Assembly: GCA_019638635.1 (NCBI GenBank)
Contig: JAHBTM010000001.1
Span: 55,200-119,199, forward strand
Direction of reading: 5' to 3'
DNA length: 64,000 nucleotides
From: Ferruginibacter sp.
GTDB lineage: Bacteria; Bacteroidota; Bacteroidia; Chitinophagales; Chitinophagaceae
Positions within the stretch are counted from its first letter, which is position 1, and the number at the start of each line of letters is the position of its first letter. This document shows, in pieces, positions 37,904 through 46,866 of this stretch. The notes beneath the pieces were generated by a model. That model saw only the letters and a list, made by a program, of their open reading frames with translations. It was not told the DNA's origin and did not search any database. A program made the translations under genes and the position numbers.

Positions 37904-37925
37904 CAGTCCGCCGTAAGGCGGGCTG
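37904..37925 (+). terminator. Possible terminator after the pspC-like gene
   Basis: The hairpin CAGTCCGCC-GTAA-GGCGGGCTG (one mismatched pair) is followed only by TTTACATTT, so the T-tract is weak. Confidence 0.5.
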
Positions 37926-37967
37926 TTTACATTTCAGCCGTTGCGCCATTATGTGACTCATTTGAAT

Positions 37968-37975
37968 TACTTTTG
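37968..37975 (+). promoter_or_regulatory. TAnnTTTG element before gcvT
   Basis: TACTTTTG ends 14 bases before the ATG at 37990. A TTG lies 24 bases upstream (37941-37943), slightly further than usual. Confidence 0.6.
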
Positions 37976-37989
37976 CAGCCTAAATTTTA

Positions 37990-39078
37990 ATGATGAAGAC
38001 AACCCCATTCACCTCACGTCACATTGAGCTTGGAGCCAAAATGGCCGATTTTGCAGGCTTCCACATGCCCATTTCGTACACAGGAATTCAGGAGGAACAT
38101 GCTGCCGTACGAAACAATGCCGGCGTGTTCGATGTGAGCCATATGGGAGAATTTATCATTAAGGGTCCCAATGCCCTCGATCTCATTCAACGCATCACCT
38201 CTAACGATGCATCAAAATTAACCAAAGGTAAAATTCAATATAGTTGCTTTACCAATGAACAGGGAGGTATCATTGACGACCTGCTCGTGTATTGCCTCGA
38301 AGACAATGAGGCATACATGCTGGTAGTGAACGCCGGAAACATTGACAAAGACTGGAAGTGGGTTGAAAAGAACAATACGCAACAGGCGGAGTTACATAAT
38401 ATATCGGATAAAACAGGGCTCCTGGCGGTGCAAGGGCCTAATGCTACCAAAATTGTTCAGTCACTCACGGAAATGGATATCCTGAATTTAAAATACTATA
38501 CCTTCTTAAAGGGAACGTTTGCCGGTGTAGAAAATGTGCTAATCAGTGCTACCGGTTATACCGGCGCCGGAGGCGTAGAAATTTATTTTGAAGATACAGG
38601 CAATCATGCCGAAACCATCTGGAATGCACTATTTGAAGCAGGCAACCGCAGCGGATTAAAACCCATCGGTTTAGGCGCCCGCGATACGCTGCGTCTTGAA
38701 ATGGGTTTCTGCCTCTATGGAAATGATATTGATGACACCACATCTCCACTGGAAGCAGGGTTGGGATGGATAACCAAATTCACCAAAAATTTTACAGCCC
38801 GTGACATACTGGAACAACAAAAAGCTGCCGGTGTTTCACGCAAACTGGTGGGCTTTGAAATGATAGGCAGGGGCATTGCCCGCCAGGGTTACGATATCAC
38901 CGATGCGCAGGGAGCCGTGATAGGTAAAGTAACTTCAGGGACACAATCTCCCTCCTTATCCAAAGCCATTGGGATGGGATATGTTTCTACCGCCCATACC
39001 GCGCAGGGTAACCCCCTCTTTATTCAGATACGGAACCAGGCCATAGAAGCCAAGGTGGTAAAAGTGCCCTTTGAATAA
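37990..39078 (+). CDS. gcvT: Aminomethyltransferase (glycine cleavage T protein)
   Basis: 362 residues, normal length. Conserved T-protein stretches are [70 protein letters not shown] and [20 protein letters not shown]. It transfers the methylene group from the lipoyl H protein to tetrahydrofolate and releases ammonia. The start can be either of two adjacent ATGs (37990 or 37993). The other gcv genes are not in the window. comB follows after 16 bases. Confidence 0.96.
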   Translation: MMKTTPFTSRHIELGAKMADFAGFHMPISYTGIQEEHAAVRNNAGVFDVSHMGEFIIKGPNALDLIQRITSNDASKLTKGKIQYSCFTNEQGGIIDDLLVYCLEDNEAYMLVVNAGNIDKDWKWVEKNNTQQAELHNISDKTGLLAVQGPNATKIVQSLTEMDILNLKYYTFLKGTFAGVENVLISATGYTGAGGVEIYFEDTGNHAETIWNALFEAGNRSGLKPIGLGARDTLRLEMGFCLYGNDIDDTTSPLEAGLGWITKFTKNFTARDILEQQKAAGVSRKLVGFEMIGRGIARQGYDITDAQGAVIGKVTSGTQSPSLSKAIGMGYVSTAHTAQGNPLFIQIRNQAIEAKVVKVPFE

Positions 39079-39094
39079 ATCACAACCCCTACGC

Positions 39095-39835
39095 ATGAAC
39101 GATAAGCAGTTACCTGAACTTTATACCTGCATTTCACCTGCGCTCTTGCATTTGTATGATGTAAGCAAAAGCATTGTGGTGATTATTGATGTGTTAAGAG
39201 CAACCTCTACCATCGCTGCCGCTATGCACAACGGTGCGAAGAATATTGTTCCGGTGGCCAGTGTGGCGGAATGTATTCGCATTGGTAAACAAATTGATGC
39301 CATCACTGCCGGTGAACGCGATGGTCGTGTGGCCGAAGGCCTACAATACGGAAACTCTCCTTTCGAATATCCGCGTACGTTTATTGAAAATAAAACACTG
39401 GTACTCACTACAACCAACGGTACACGACTCCTGCATATGGCTCTTGAAAAGGGAGCTAAAGAGATCATTACCGGTGCATTCAGCAACCTCGAAGCCGTTT
39501 GCCATTACATCATTCAAAAAAAGATGCCGGTAGTGCTGGCCTGTGCCGCATGGAAAGACAAACTGAATATTGAAGACACCCTGTTTGCCGGTGCCGTAAT
39601 CAACCGGGTACGCGAACATTTTTCAATTCGGTGTGATGCATCTGCAATGGCATCCAACATGTATACGCTGGCCGAACCAAACCTGTACGAATTTATGAAG
39701 GAGAATAACGCCTCTCATTACCTGCGTTTAACCGGATTCGGACTGGAAAAAGACATTCGGCATTGCCTCACCGCCAATACAGCACCGGTGCTACCGGTTT
39801 ACCAGCATGGAAGCCTCGTAAAATCCCACATTTAA
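39095..39835 (+). CDS. comB: ComB family, probable 2-phosphosulfolactate phosphatase
   Basis: 246 residues from the ATG at 39095; the TTG at 39071, overlapping gcvT, is rejected because family similarity starts later. Conserved ComB stretches are VVIIDVLRATSTIAAAM, ITAGERDGRVAEGLQYGNSP, LVLTTTNGTRLL and CAAWKDKLNIEDTLFAGAV. In methanogens ComB removes phosphate from 2-phosphosulfolactate in coenzyme M synthesis; in bacteria its role is unclear. No comA or other sulfolactate gene is nearby. It is close behind gcvT and probably in the same transcript, but a functional link is not evident. Confidence 0.85.
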   Translation: MNDKQLPELYTCISPALLHLYDVSKSIVVIIDVLRATSTIAAAMHNGAKNIVPVASVAECIRIGKQIDAITAGERDGRVAEGLQYGNSPFEYPRTFIENKTLVLTTTNGTRLLHMALEKGAKEIITGAFSNLEAVCHYIIQKKMPVVLACAAWKDKLNIEDTLFAGAVINRVREHFSIRCDASAMASNMYTLAEPNLYEFMKENNASHYLRLTGFGLEKDIRHCLTANTAPVLPVYQHGSLVKSHI

Positions 39836-39890
39836 CGTCATTTTCTCCACATTTCTCTCTCATCGCTTTCTACCCTCAGTTATTTTCCTT

Positions 39891-39898
39891 TACTTTTG
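39891..39898 (+). promoter_or_regulatory. TAnnTTTG element before the SNF2 gene
   Basis: TACTTTTG, with TTTC at 39867-39870 as a partial -33 element 20 bases upstream. It lies 60 bases before the TTG start. Confidence 0.55.
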
Positions 39899-39958
39899 CA
39901 AATTGCTCTTTTCTGAACGGGAAAGGAAAAGCGCCACTAATACCCTAAACACAACAGA

Positions 39959-42900
39959 TTGGCTTTACCACATATCATTAAGCACATATACAACAACGGT
40001 ACCGATGAAGTAATCCGCAGAGGTAAAAAAATTCATGGATTGGGCTATGTTGAACTGATTGAACATGAAGCGTTGTTGTCTTCAATTACTTTTCGTGTTC
40101 GCGACGATTTGTACAATACGTACTACAAGGTGTATATCCAAAAGTATAACGATCCTAAACTGATTTCCATGCGGTGCGGTTGCCCGTATAACATAGGGGA
40201 AATATGCCGTCACGAAGTGGCTGCTTTGCTGAGGCTGCAGGACATGATTGATAAAAGACAACTGGGCTCTTCAGATATTGAATACGACCAGATGCACACG
40301 CAGGCGAAGATGAAAACCATCGACCTGAAAACCATTAAGGCATTAGCATCAGCTCCATTGTATGATCAGGCAGAAACGTTGTTGCGCACCCTATCAGCCA
40401 ACATTACCCTGGCTGCCAATGAACGGGTAGAGGCTCAGTTAACTGTCAGTGGCGAGGTGTTTCATGTGGTGATTCAAAAAAACGATGAACGTTTCTTTGA
40501 TACATCCTGCACCTGCGATGAAACAAAACATCCGTTATGTATTCATAAAACGGTATTGTTTATTCAATTGCTGAATGCGTATGGACCTCATTATTTTGAT
40601 ACCATCCGAAACTACGATAAAGAAAAAAATAAACTGCTCAGCTTGTATGGCTACAGCCTTGGGGATGATTTAACCGGAAAGTTTGAATTTATTTATAAAG
40701 ATGGGAAGCCCTTTTTAAAAGTAACCGATCCGTCGGTTAAACGTATTCAGCCTGTGGCTGCCCCATCGGTGCCGGCACGCCCGGTTCAGGTACCCACGCC
40801 TGCGATGGCATTAGCTGAAGAGGCCGTTACAACCGATACCGATCTGAAAAAAATCGGCATCGTCTTCAATTTCAACGAATCCGGTTTTCCCGGTTTTGCA
40901 GTGTGCGCCGTGCAGGGAGAAGTCAATGAAGAAGGAACAGCCTATGTGAATAAGGCAGAGAAGATAGACCTGAACAAATATGTGAATACGGAAGTGTTTG
41001 ATGAGGAGGATAAAATGCTCCTGCAGCAAATCAGAAAACTGCAGGACAATGAAATTAACAAATACCTCAACCGGAATTCACCTTTCAGTGGCATCTGGGA
41101 AAATATCATCCATACCGATGGAGAAGATTTACCGGATGAAACCAAAATGCTGATTATTGAATACCTCTATCCCAAACTCAAAAAGATATTTGATCATCCG
41201 AACAGAAACCTGTGCTTTATCCTGCCCAAAGGTAAAGCATTCAAAAGCGCAGAACTGCTTCCCGTAACATTGAGCAATATACCGGCATCTCTGTTATTCA
41301 GGGTAGCTTCAGTGAACAGCCACCTGGAACTGGTATGCCAGCAAAAGGTTAACGGTAACGCATACACTATAAATGAAGAGGGCGGTGATTCTCCGGCACT
41401 GGTAGTGCATCAGGACGAATTATTTCTGTGGTCGAAGCCCGAAGACGTATTGGAAGTAGAACGTTTCAGAAAGCGGGGTGCCACCCACCTGAATAAAGAG
41501 AACTGGGCAGCAACAATGAAGGATGTGATTATGCCGCTCACGCGTGAATACCAGGTAGAGTTTGATAAAAGCCTGATGCGCGAAGTGAAAAATATAGAAC
41601 CGCGCATTCAGTTATTGCTTCAGGAGAAAGGAGATTACCTGTTGTTTCAACCCATTTTCATTTACAATGGTTTTGAAGTAAAACCCGGAGAAAAAGATAC
41701 AATCATTCTTCCCGATGAAGATAAGATTCTGATGATCCGCAGAAACAAATTGGTTGAAGAACAATTCCTGCACACATTAAACGGGTTGCACTCCTTGTTT
41801 CAGGTTCAACCGGATGGAGGCATGGCTTTGAAAGGCCAGGAAGTGCTCCGCAACAACTGGTTCTTTTTATTCATGGATGCCATGAAGGAAAAGAAAATAC
41901 CGGTATATGGTTTTGAGAGTTTGAAGAATTACCGTTTCAATACCGCTCGCCCGAGTACACATATTCACCTGAGCAGCGGAATGGATTGGTTTGATGCCAA
42001 GGTGGAAATTGCTTTTGGAGATCAGCGTATAGGCATTGCCGATATTAAACGCGCACTGGCATCTAAACAATCTTTTGTACAGTTAGGAGATGGTACGCTG
42101 GGTATTCTGCCCGATGAATGGCTGAAAAAATATGCCCTGCTGTTTAAAGTAGGCGAAGGACGAAACGATAAACTGCGTTTATCAAAATACCACATGAGTG
42201 TGATTGATGAACTGTATGAGAACCGCGATGAAGAAGAACTGAGTTTTGCATTGGATGAAAAGTTTGAAAGACTGCGGGCCTTCCGCCAGATACCGGAAGT
42301 GCAACCGCCCGATCACTTAAAACCGGTGTTGCGCCCGTATCAGGTATCCGGCTATCAATGGCTGCAATACCTCAATGAAGTAGGCTGGGGAGGCATCCTG
42401 GCCGATGATATGGGTTTGGGAAAAACGGTACAGGCCCTCACCATGCTGCATCAGTATAAAGAACAAATGGGTGGGCTGAAAGCCATTGTGGTATGCCCAA
42501 CTACACTCATCTACAACTGGAAAAATGAAGTGAATAAATTCACGCCCGGGTTAACGTGTATCATCCACCACGGAAACACACGCAGCCGCGATGCTGAATT
42601 TTTGCAAAACCACCACATCATTGTAACCACCTATGGCACCTTGCGTAGTGATATCACCCTGTTACTAAAAATACATTTTGATTATGTGGTGCTCGATGAA
42701 AGTCAGGCTATTAAAAACCCATCATCCAAAGTAACCAAGGCCGCCTCATTGCTCAATGCCACCAATCGCCTGTGCATGAGTGGCACTCCGTTGCAGAACA
42801 ATACTTTTGATGTTTATGCACAAATGAATTTCCTGAATCCCGGATTGCTGGGAAGTGTTGAATTTTTCAGAAATGAATTTGCCAACCCGATTGATAAGTT

Positions 42901-43717
42901 CGGTGAGCAGGAGCAAAAGGAGCATTTACGCAAACTGCTGTATCCGTTTATCCTGCGCCGTACTAAGGAACAGGTGGCCAAAGATCTTCCGGAAAAAACA
43001 GAAACCATTTTGTTCTGCGAAATGGAAAAAGAGCAACGCAAAATTTATGATGCGTACCGCAATACCTACCGGGATAAAATTATGGGAGTGATTGATCAGC
43101 AGGGCATTGATAAATCACAACTCACCATCCTGCAGGGATTGATGAAACTCCGGCAGATATGTGATAGCCCGGCCATTTTAAACGAAGAAGAAAAATTCCC
43201 GAACCACTCCATTAAACTGGATGAACTCACACGCGAACTCACCGAAAACATCAGCGATCATAAGGTGTTGATTTTTTCTCAGTTCCTCGGTATGCTGGGC
43301 TTAATCCGCGACCGGCTGAAAGAACAGGGTGTGGTGTTTGAATACCTCGATGGTTCAACGCCTTCAGCCGACCGGGAAAAGGCCATCCGTCATTTTCAGG
43401 ATGACGAAACGGTACGTGTGTTTCTTATTTCACTGAAAGCGGGTGGTGTAGGGTTGAACCTTACGGCTGCCGACTATGTATATATTGTAGATCCCTGGTG
43501 GAACCCCGCAGTAGAACAACAGGCCATCGATCGTACCCATCGTATCGGGCAAACCAAGAACATCTTCGCCTACCGGATGATTTGTATTGATACGATTGAA
43601 GATAAAATCCTGCAACTCCAGGAACGCAAAAAAGCCCTTGCCAAAGAATTGATTACCGACGATTCCAGCTTTGTGAAAGCCCTCAGTAAGGCAGATGTGG
43701 AATACCTGTTCAGCTAA
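39959..43717 (+). CDS. SNF2-family DNA helicase/translocase with two SWIM zinc fingers
   Basis: 1252 residues beginning with TTG; no ATG lies between the promoter and the conserved start. Two SWIM-type CxC...CxH fingers are visible: CGCPYNIGEICRH (about residues 73-85) and CTCDETKHPLCIH (about 184-196). A long middle region follows, then the helicase core from about residue 785: Walker A ILADDMGLGKT, Walker B VVLDESQAIKNP, SGTPLQNN, then LIFSQFLGMLG, YLDGSTPSADRE, SLKAGGVGLNLTAA and DRTHRIGQ. These motifs define an ATP-driven double-strand DNA translocase, possibly involved in transcription or repair. SWIM fingers bind DNA or protein. The gene stands alone and is followed by a hairpin. Confidence 0.94.
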   Translation: MALPHIIKHIYNNGTDEVIRRGKKIHGLGYVELIEHEALLSSITFRVRDDLYNTYYKVYIQKYNDPKLISMRCGCPYNIGEICRHEVAALLRLQDMIDKRQLGSSDIEYDQMHTQAKMKTIDLKTIKALASAPLYDQAETLLRTLSANITLAANERVEAQLTVSGEVFHVVIQKNDERFFDTSCTCDETKHPLCIHKTVLFIQLLNAYGPHYFDTIRNYDKEKNKLLSLYGYSLGDDLTGKFEFIYKDGKPFLKVTDPSVKRIQPVAAPSVPARPVQVPTPAMALAEEAVTTDTDLKKIGIVFNFNESGFPGFAVCAVQGEVNEEGTAYVNKAEKIDLNKYVNTEVFDEEDKMLLQQIRKLQDNEINKYLNRNSPFSGIWENIIHTDGEDLPDETKMLIIEYLYPKLKKIFDHPNRNLCFILPKGKAFKSAELLPVTLSNIPASLLFRVASVNSHLELVCQQKVNGNAYTINEEGGDSPALVVHQDELFLWSKPEDVLEVERFRKRGATHLNKENWAATMKDVIMPLTREYQVEFDKSLMREVKNIEPRIQLLLQEKGDYLLFQPIFIYNGFEVKPGEKDTIILPDEDKILMIRRNKLVEEQFLHTLNGLHSLFQVQPDGGMALKGQEVLRNNWFFLFMDAMKEKKIPVYGFESLKNYRFNTARPSTHIHLSSGMDWFDAKVEIAFGDQRIGIADIKRALASKQSFVQLGDGTLGILPDEWLKKYALLFKVGEGRNDKLRLSKYHMSVIDELYENRDEEELSFALDEKFERLRAFRQIPEVQPPDHLKPVLRPYQVSGYQWLQYLNEVGWGGILADDMGLGKTVQALTMLHQYKEQMGGLKAIVVCPTTLIYNWKNEVNKFTPGLTCIIHHGNTRSRDAEFLQNHHIIVTTYGTLRSDITLLLKIHFDYVVLDESQAIKNPSSKVTKAASLLNATNRLCMSGTPLQNNTFDVYAQMNFLNPGLLGSVEFFRNEFANPIDKFGEQEQKEHLRKLLYPFILRRTKEQVAKDLPEKTETILFCEMEKEQRKIYDAYRNTYRDKIMGVIDQQGIDKSQLTILQGLMKLRQICDSPAILNEEEKFPNHSIKLDELTRELTENISDHKVLIFSQFLGMLGLIRDRLKEQGVVFEYLDGSTPSADREKAIRHFQDDETVRVFLISLKAGGVGLNLTAADYVYIVDPWWNPAVEQQAIDRTHRIGQTKNIFAYRMICIDTIEDKILQLQERKKALAKELITDDSSFVKALSKADVEYLFS

Positions 43718-43725
43718 AAAAGAAA

Positions 43726-43752
43726 AATCCTCCGGCAAAAACACGGAGGATT
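43726..43752. terminator. Hairpin between the SNF2 gene and a convergent small gene
   Basis: A 9-bp stem AATCCTCCG/CGGAGGATT (43726-43734 with 43744-43752). On the plus strand no T-run follows. On the minus strand it is followed by a T-rich tract, so it fits best as a terminator for the minus-strand genes, perhaps serving both. Confidence 0.65.
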
Positions 43753-43777
43753 CAATTCGGTTGGGTTACAGCGGGTT

Positions 43778-43915
43778 TTAAGATGCAATGAAGTTTTTCA
43801 GGCGCTGAAAGTCACGGTTATCATCCGTAAAAAACAGCCGGTTGAATGCATCTGCTACAGCTTTGAGCACATTGCCCAGCGAGTAGCTTTTGGGTTCATG
43901 TTTTCTCATATTCAT
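43778..43915 (-). CDS. Small hypothetical protein, 45 aa
   Basis: The frame starts at ATG 43915 (MNMRKHEPKSYSLGNVL...) or at ATG 43909, and ends at 43778. A longer in-frame version would overrun the promoter and is rejected. The protein is soluble and basic at its start, with an amphipathic helix (VLKAVADAFNRLFF) and a DDNRDFQRLKNF end. A well-formed TTG-N20-TAAGTTTG promoter lies just upstream, and a hairpin lies after the stop; both support a real gene. No family recognised. Confidence 0.65.
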   Translation of the reverse strand: MNMRKHEPKSYSLGNVLKAVADAFNRLFFTDDNRDFQRLKNFIAS

Positions 43916-43935
43916 TGGTTTTAGAGGGTACAACA

Positions 43936-43966
43936 CAAACTTACAAACCGCTGAAAACCACGTCAA
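43936..43966 (-). promoter_or_regulatory. Promoter of the 45-aa gene
   Basis: On the minus strand TTG (43966-43964), a 20-base spacer and TAAGTTTG (43943-43936) match both Bacteroidota promoter boxes, 20 bases before ATG 43915. Confidence 0.7.
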
Positions 43967-44013
43967 GCGAAATTTTGCGGAAAAACATATTCAGTAAATT
44001 CCGCAATTAATGG

Positions 44014-44175
44014 TCAATTATACAAGGCTGTTCCCTTGCGGCGCAAACGCGCTAACTTCTTATAGTGTTTAATTGGATACACGTCGGGGCTTTGACGCAA
44101 TTTGTCGATAAAGCATTTAATGGCATAAAGCACCGGATGGTTAGGCGTTTTTTCTTCCAGATGTTTCATAATCAT
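44014..44175 (-). CDS. Small hypothetical protein, 53 aa
   Basis: Reads MIMKHLEEKTPNHPVLYAIK at the start and ends KLARLRRKGTALYN with TGA at 44014; ATG 44169 is an alternative start. The protein is strongly basic in its second half and helical, as expected of a small nucleic-acid- or ribosome-binding protein, though that is inference. A near-consensus box (AACCTTTG on the minus strand) precedes it. It is followed by the promoter of the 45-aa gene on the same strand, so the two are neighbours with separate promoters. No family recognised. Confidence 0.6.
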   Translation of the reverse strand: MIMKHLEEKTPNHPVLYAIKCFIDKLRQSPDVYPIKHYKKLARLRRKGTALYN

Positions 44176-44387
44176 ACTGTTTCAAAGGTTTAACGAATCG
44201 GATACTACAAAATTGCCCTTCCGGTTGTGGAAAGGTTGAGGATAAACTTACTGAAACTTTTTTGATTTCCAAATATGAATATGTTAAAAATGCACTTTAC
44301 TTGCTGGTTTTCAGTAAAATGCAGCCATGGGCTTCCGCAACCGGTGGAGTGCAACAGTTTGTGGAAAACGTGGAAGGGAGATTGAGT

Positions 44388-45512
44388 TTAGTAGTTGATT
44401 TCCTGTTCCACCATTTCCGGCAGCGTGCGCCATTCATATTGCTGGTTGCGCAACTGAGGCTCAAACCCGGCCTCCCGGATGGCTTCCTGAATACTCCGGC
44501 TGGTAAAACGATGCGGGGCACCCGCGGCACTCACAACGTTTTCTTCAATCATAATACTACCGAAATCATTGGCACCGGCATGCAGGCACATTTGTGCAAT
44601 CTGTTTGCCCACGGTGAGCCAGCTGGCCTGGATATTTAAGATATTGGGCAACATAATGCGGCTGAGGGCAATCATACGAATGTAATCTTCCGGTGTGGTC
44701 AGGTTCTGAACCCCGCGAATCCGCGCCAGCAGTGTATCTACATCCTGAAAGGTCCAGGGTATAAATGCCAGAAACCCTTTGGCCCCTTCAGGCTTCATGC
44801 TTTGTACCGTACGAATTTTAACCAGATGCTCAAACCGCTCCTCAATGGTTTCCACATGGCCGAACATCATGGTAGCCGAAGTTGTGATGTTGAGTTTGTG
44901 CGCCTCATGCATAATATCCAGCCACTCCTGCGCACCGCATTTTCCTTTGGAAATGAGCCGGCGTACACGGTCGGTTAATATCTCCGCACCCGCGCCCGGA
45001 AGGCTGTCCATTCCCGCGTCCTTCAACGCTTTCAACACCTCATGGTGCGTGCTTTTTTCCAACTTGGTGATATGCGCTACTTCGGGTGGGCCTAACGTAT
45101 GCAGCTTTAATTCAGGATATAGTTTTTTCAGGGTACTGAATAAGTTGGTATAAAACGATAAACCAAGTTCGGGGTGATGTCCGCCCTGCAACAATAATTG
45201 ATCTCCGCCGTAACGAAAGGTTTCCTCAATTTTTTGCTTGTATGTTTCAATGTCGGTGATGTAGGCTTCCTTGTGTCCGGGAATCCGGTAGAAATTGCAA
45301 AACTTACAATTGGCAATACACACATTGGTAGTGTTCACATTTCTATCTATCTGCCACGTTACTTTTCCATGAGGTACCTGCTCCTTACGCAGTTCATCCG
45401 CTACATACATCAATTCTGTTAACGGTGCATGATGATACAGATACACCCCTTCTTCCACGGATAACATTTCAAAATTCCGGGCACGAACCAACAAATCTCT
45501 TATTTGCATCAT
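44388..45512 (-). CDS. mqnC: Cyclic dehypoxanthinyl futalosine synthase (radical SAM)
   Basis: 374 residues (373 if the second ATG is used). The radical SAM cluster motif is CIANCKFC within NVCIANCKFCNFYR. Family features are GGDQLLLQGGHHPELGL, LPGAGAEILTDRVRRLI, QEWLDIMHEAHKL, TSATMMFGHVETIEER and FLAFIPWTFQ. The last two and the GAGAEIL...DRVRR stretch point to MqnC rather than MqnE. The enzyme cyclises dehypoxanthine futalosine in the futalosine route to menaquinone, the quinol that the Alternative Complex III at 54.6-63.4 kb oxidises. It has its own promoter box (45529-45536). Other mqn genes are not in the window. Confidence 0.9.
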   Translation of the reverse strand: MMQIRDLLVRARNFEMLSVEEGVYLYHHAPLTELMYVADELRKEQVPHGKVTWQIDRNVNTTNVCIANCKFCNFYRIPGHKEAYITDIETYKQKIEETFRYGGDQLLLQGGHHPELGLSFYTNLFSTLKKLYPELKLHTLGPPEVAHITKLEKSTHHEVLKALKDAGMDSLPGAGAEILTDRVRRLISKGKCGAQEWLDIMHEAHKLNITTSATMMFGHVETIEERFEHLVKIRTVQSMKPEGAKGFLAFIPWTFQDVDTLLARIRGVQNLTTPEDYIRMIALSRIMLPNILNIQASWLTVGKQIAQMCLHAGANDFGSIMIEENVVSAAGAPHRFTSRSIQEAIREAGFEPQLRNQQYEWRTLPEMVEQEINY

Positions 45513-45528
45513 ACATCACTTTAATGAA

Positions 45529-45536
45529 CAAAATTA
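45529..45536 (-). promoter_or_regulatory. TAnnTTTG element before mqnC
   Basis: Minus-strand TAATTTTG, ending 16 bases before the ATG at 45512. The -33 element is unclear. Confidence 0.5.
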
Positions 45537-45604
45537 ACACCATTGCGCCGTATTCATTCATTTCCTACAGAAAACAATGCATCCCACCGTAACATCGCTT
45601 CACC

Positions 45605-45612
45605 TAATTTTG
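45605..45612 (+). promoter_or_regulatory. TAnnTTTG element before the M16 gene pair
   Basis: TAATTTTG ends 4 bases before the ATG at 45617, predicting a leaderless message. Confidence 0.55.
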
Positions 45613-45616
45613 CAGC

Positions 45617-46861
45617 ATGATTGAATTTGACAAGTTTGAATTGAAAAACGGATTGAGGGTATTGGTGCATCCCGACAACAGCACACCCATGGCAGTGGTG
45701 GATGTGATTTACGATGTAGGCGCACGCGATGAGGATCCTGAAAAAACCGGTTTCGCCCACTTGTTTGAACACCTGATGTTTGGAGGCAGCCAGCACATCC
45801 CCGTGTATGATGAACCCTTGCAAATGGCCGGCGGCGAAAACAATGCATTTACTACCAATGACCTCACCAATTATTATTGTCAACTCCCCGCAGAAAATCT
45901 TGAAACAGCTTTCTGGCTGGAAAGCGACCGGATGCTCAGCCTGAAGTTCTCTAAAAAAAGTCTGGAAGTACAACGCAAGGTGGTGTGCGAAGAGTTTAAA
46001 GAACATTATATCAATAAACCGTATGGTGATGTTTGGCACATCATCCGTGAGATGGCGTATACAACCCATCCCTACCGCTGGATGACCATCGGCAAAAACC
46101 TGAAACATATTGAAGAGGCTACGCTCGATGATGTGAAAGCATTTTTTCGCAAACATTACAACCCTTCCAACGCTATATTGGTGGTGGCAGGCAATGTTAC
46201 AACCGAACAAGTGCGCCGGCTTTCAGAAAAGTGGTTTGAATCTATTGAACCCGGAAACAAAGTGCAACACCTCATTCCCGATGAACCCGCACAATCAGCA
46301 CCTAAAAGAAAAACAGTTTATGCCGATGTGCCATTGGATGCTTTTTACAAAGTATGGCACATTTATCCGCGCAGTGATCAGCGATATTATGTAACGGATT
46401 TAATCACCGAAATATTAAGTGGAGGCGGTTCTTCACGCTTGTTTCAACGTTTGGTGAAAGAGCAAAAATTGTTCAGCCAGATTGAATGTTATCACTTCGG
46501 TTCGCACGACCCCGGATTATTGGTGATTGAAGGAAAACTGGTGAAAGGCGTTTCTCCAGAAGAGGCTGAAAAAGCAGTGATGGAAGAAATCAGCTTCCTG
46601 AAAGAAAACGGCATCACCGAAGTGGAACTGGAAAAAGTGAAAAACAAAACCGAAAGCGCGATGGCTTTTGAAGACATGAGTCTGATGAACCGCGCGTCGA
46701 GTCTGGCCATGTACGAATTGTTGGGAGATGCCAATCTTATCAATACCGAACTGTTGAAATATCAGTCCGTAACACGCAACGATATTCTTTTAATCAGCAA
46801 TGAAATCTTCAGGGAAGAAAACAGCAGCACCTTATATTATTTATCTAAACAGAAGTCCTGA
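45617..46861 (+). CDS. M16 family zinc peptidase, catalytic subunit
   Basis: 414 residues. The inverted zinc motif HLFEH is in FAHLFEHLMFGGS, with the downstream acidic ligand in the usual region (QRKVVCEEFKEHY). Other family features are MAVVDVIYDVGARDEDP and NAFTTNDLTNYYCQLP. The protein has no signal peptide. Together with the next gene, 5 bases downstream, it forms the active half of a two-subunit M16 peptidase (processing-peptidase-like clam), probably degrading peptides. Confidence 0.93.
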   Translation: MIEFDKFELKNGLRVLVHPDNSTPMAVVDVIYDVGARDEDPEKTGFAHLFEHLMFGGSQHIPVYDEPLQMAGGENNAFTTNDLTNYYCQLPAENLETAFWLESDRMLSLKFSKKSLEVQRKVVCEEFKEHYINKPYGDVWHIIREMAYTTHPYRWMTIGKNLKHIEEATLDDVKAFFRKHYNPSNAILVVAGNVTTEQVRRLSEKWFESIEPGNKVQHLIPDEPAQSAPKRKTVYADVPLDAFYKVWHIYPRSDQRYYVTDLITEILSGGGSSRLFQRLVKEQKLFSQIECYHFGSHDPGLLVIEGKLVKGVSPEEAEKAVMEEISFLKENGITEVELEKVKNKTESAMAFEDMSLMNRASSLAMYELLGDANLINTELLKYQSVTRNDILLISNEIFREENSSTLYYLSKQKS

Positions 46862-46866
46862 CCCAT

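Noticed and set aside
44262-44639. 125-codon plus-strand frame over the 3' end of mqnC
   Set aside because: Antisense to mqnC for most of its length, no promoter or family pattern.
45554-46210. 218-codon minus-strand frame opposite the M16 gene
   Set aside because: Fully antisense to a gene with a clear zinc motif; composition is that of a shadow frame.
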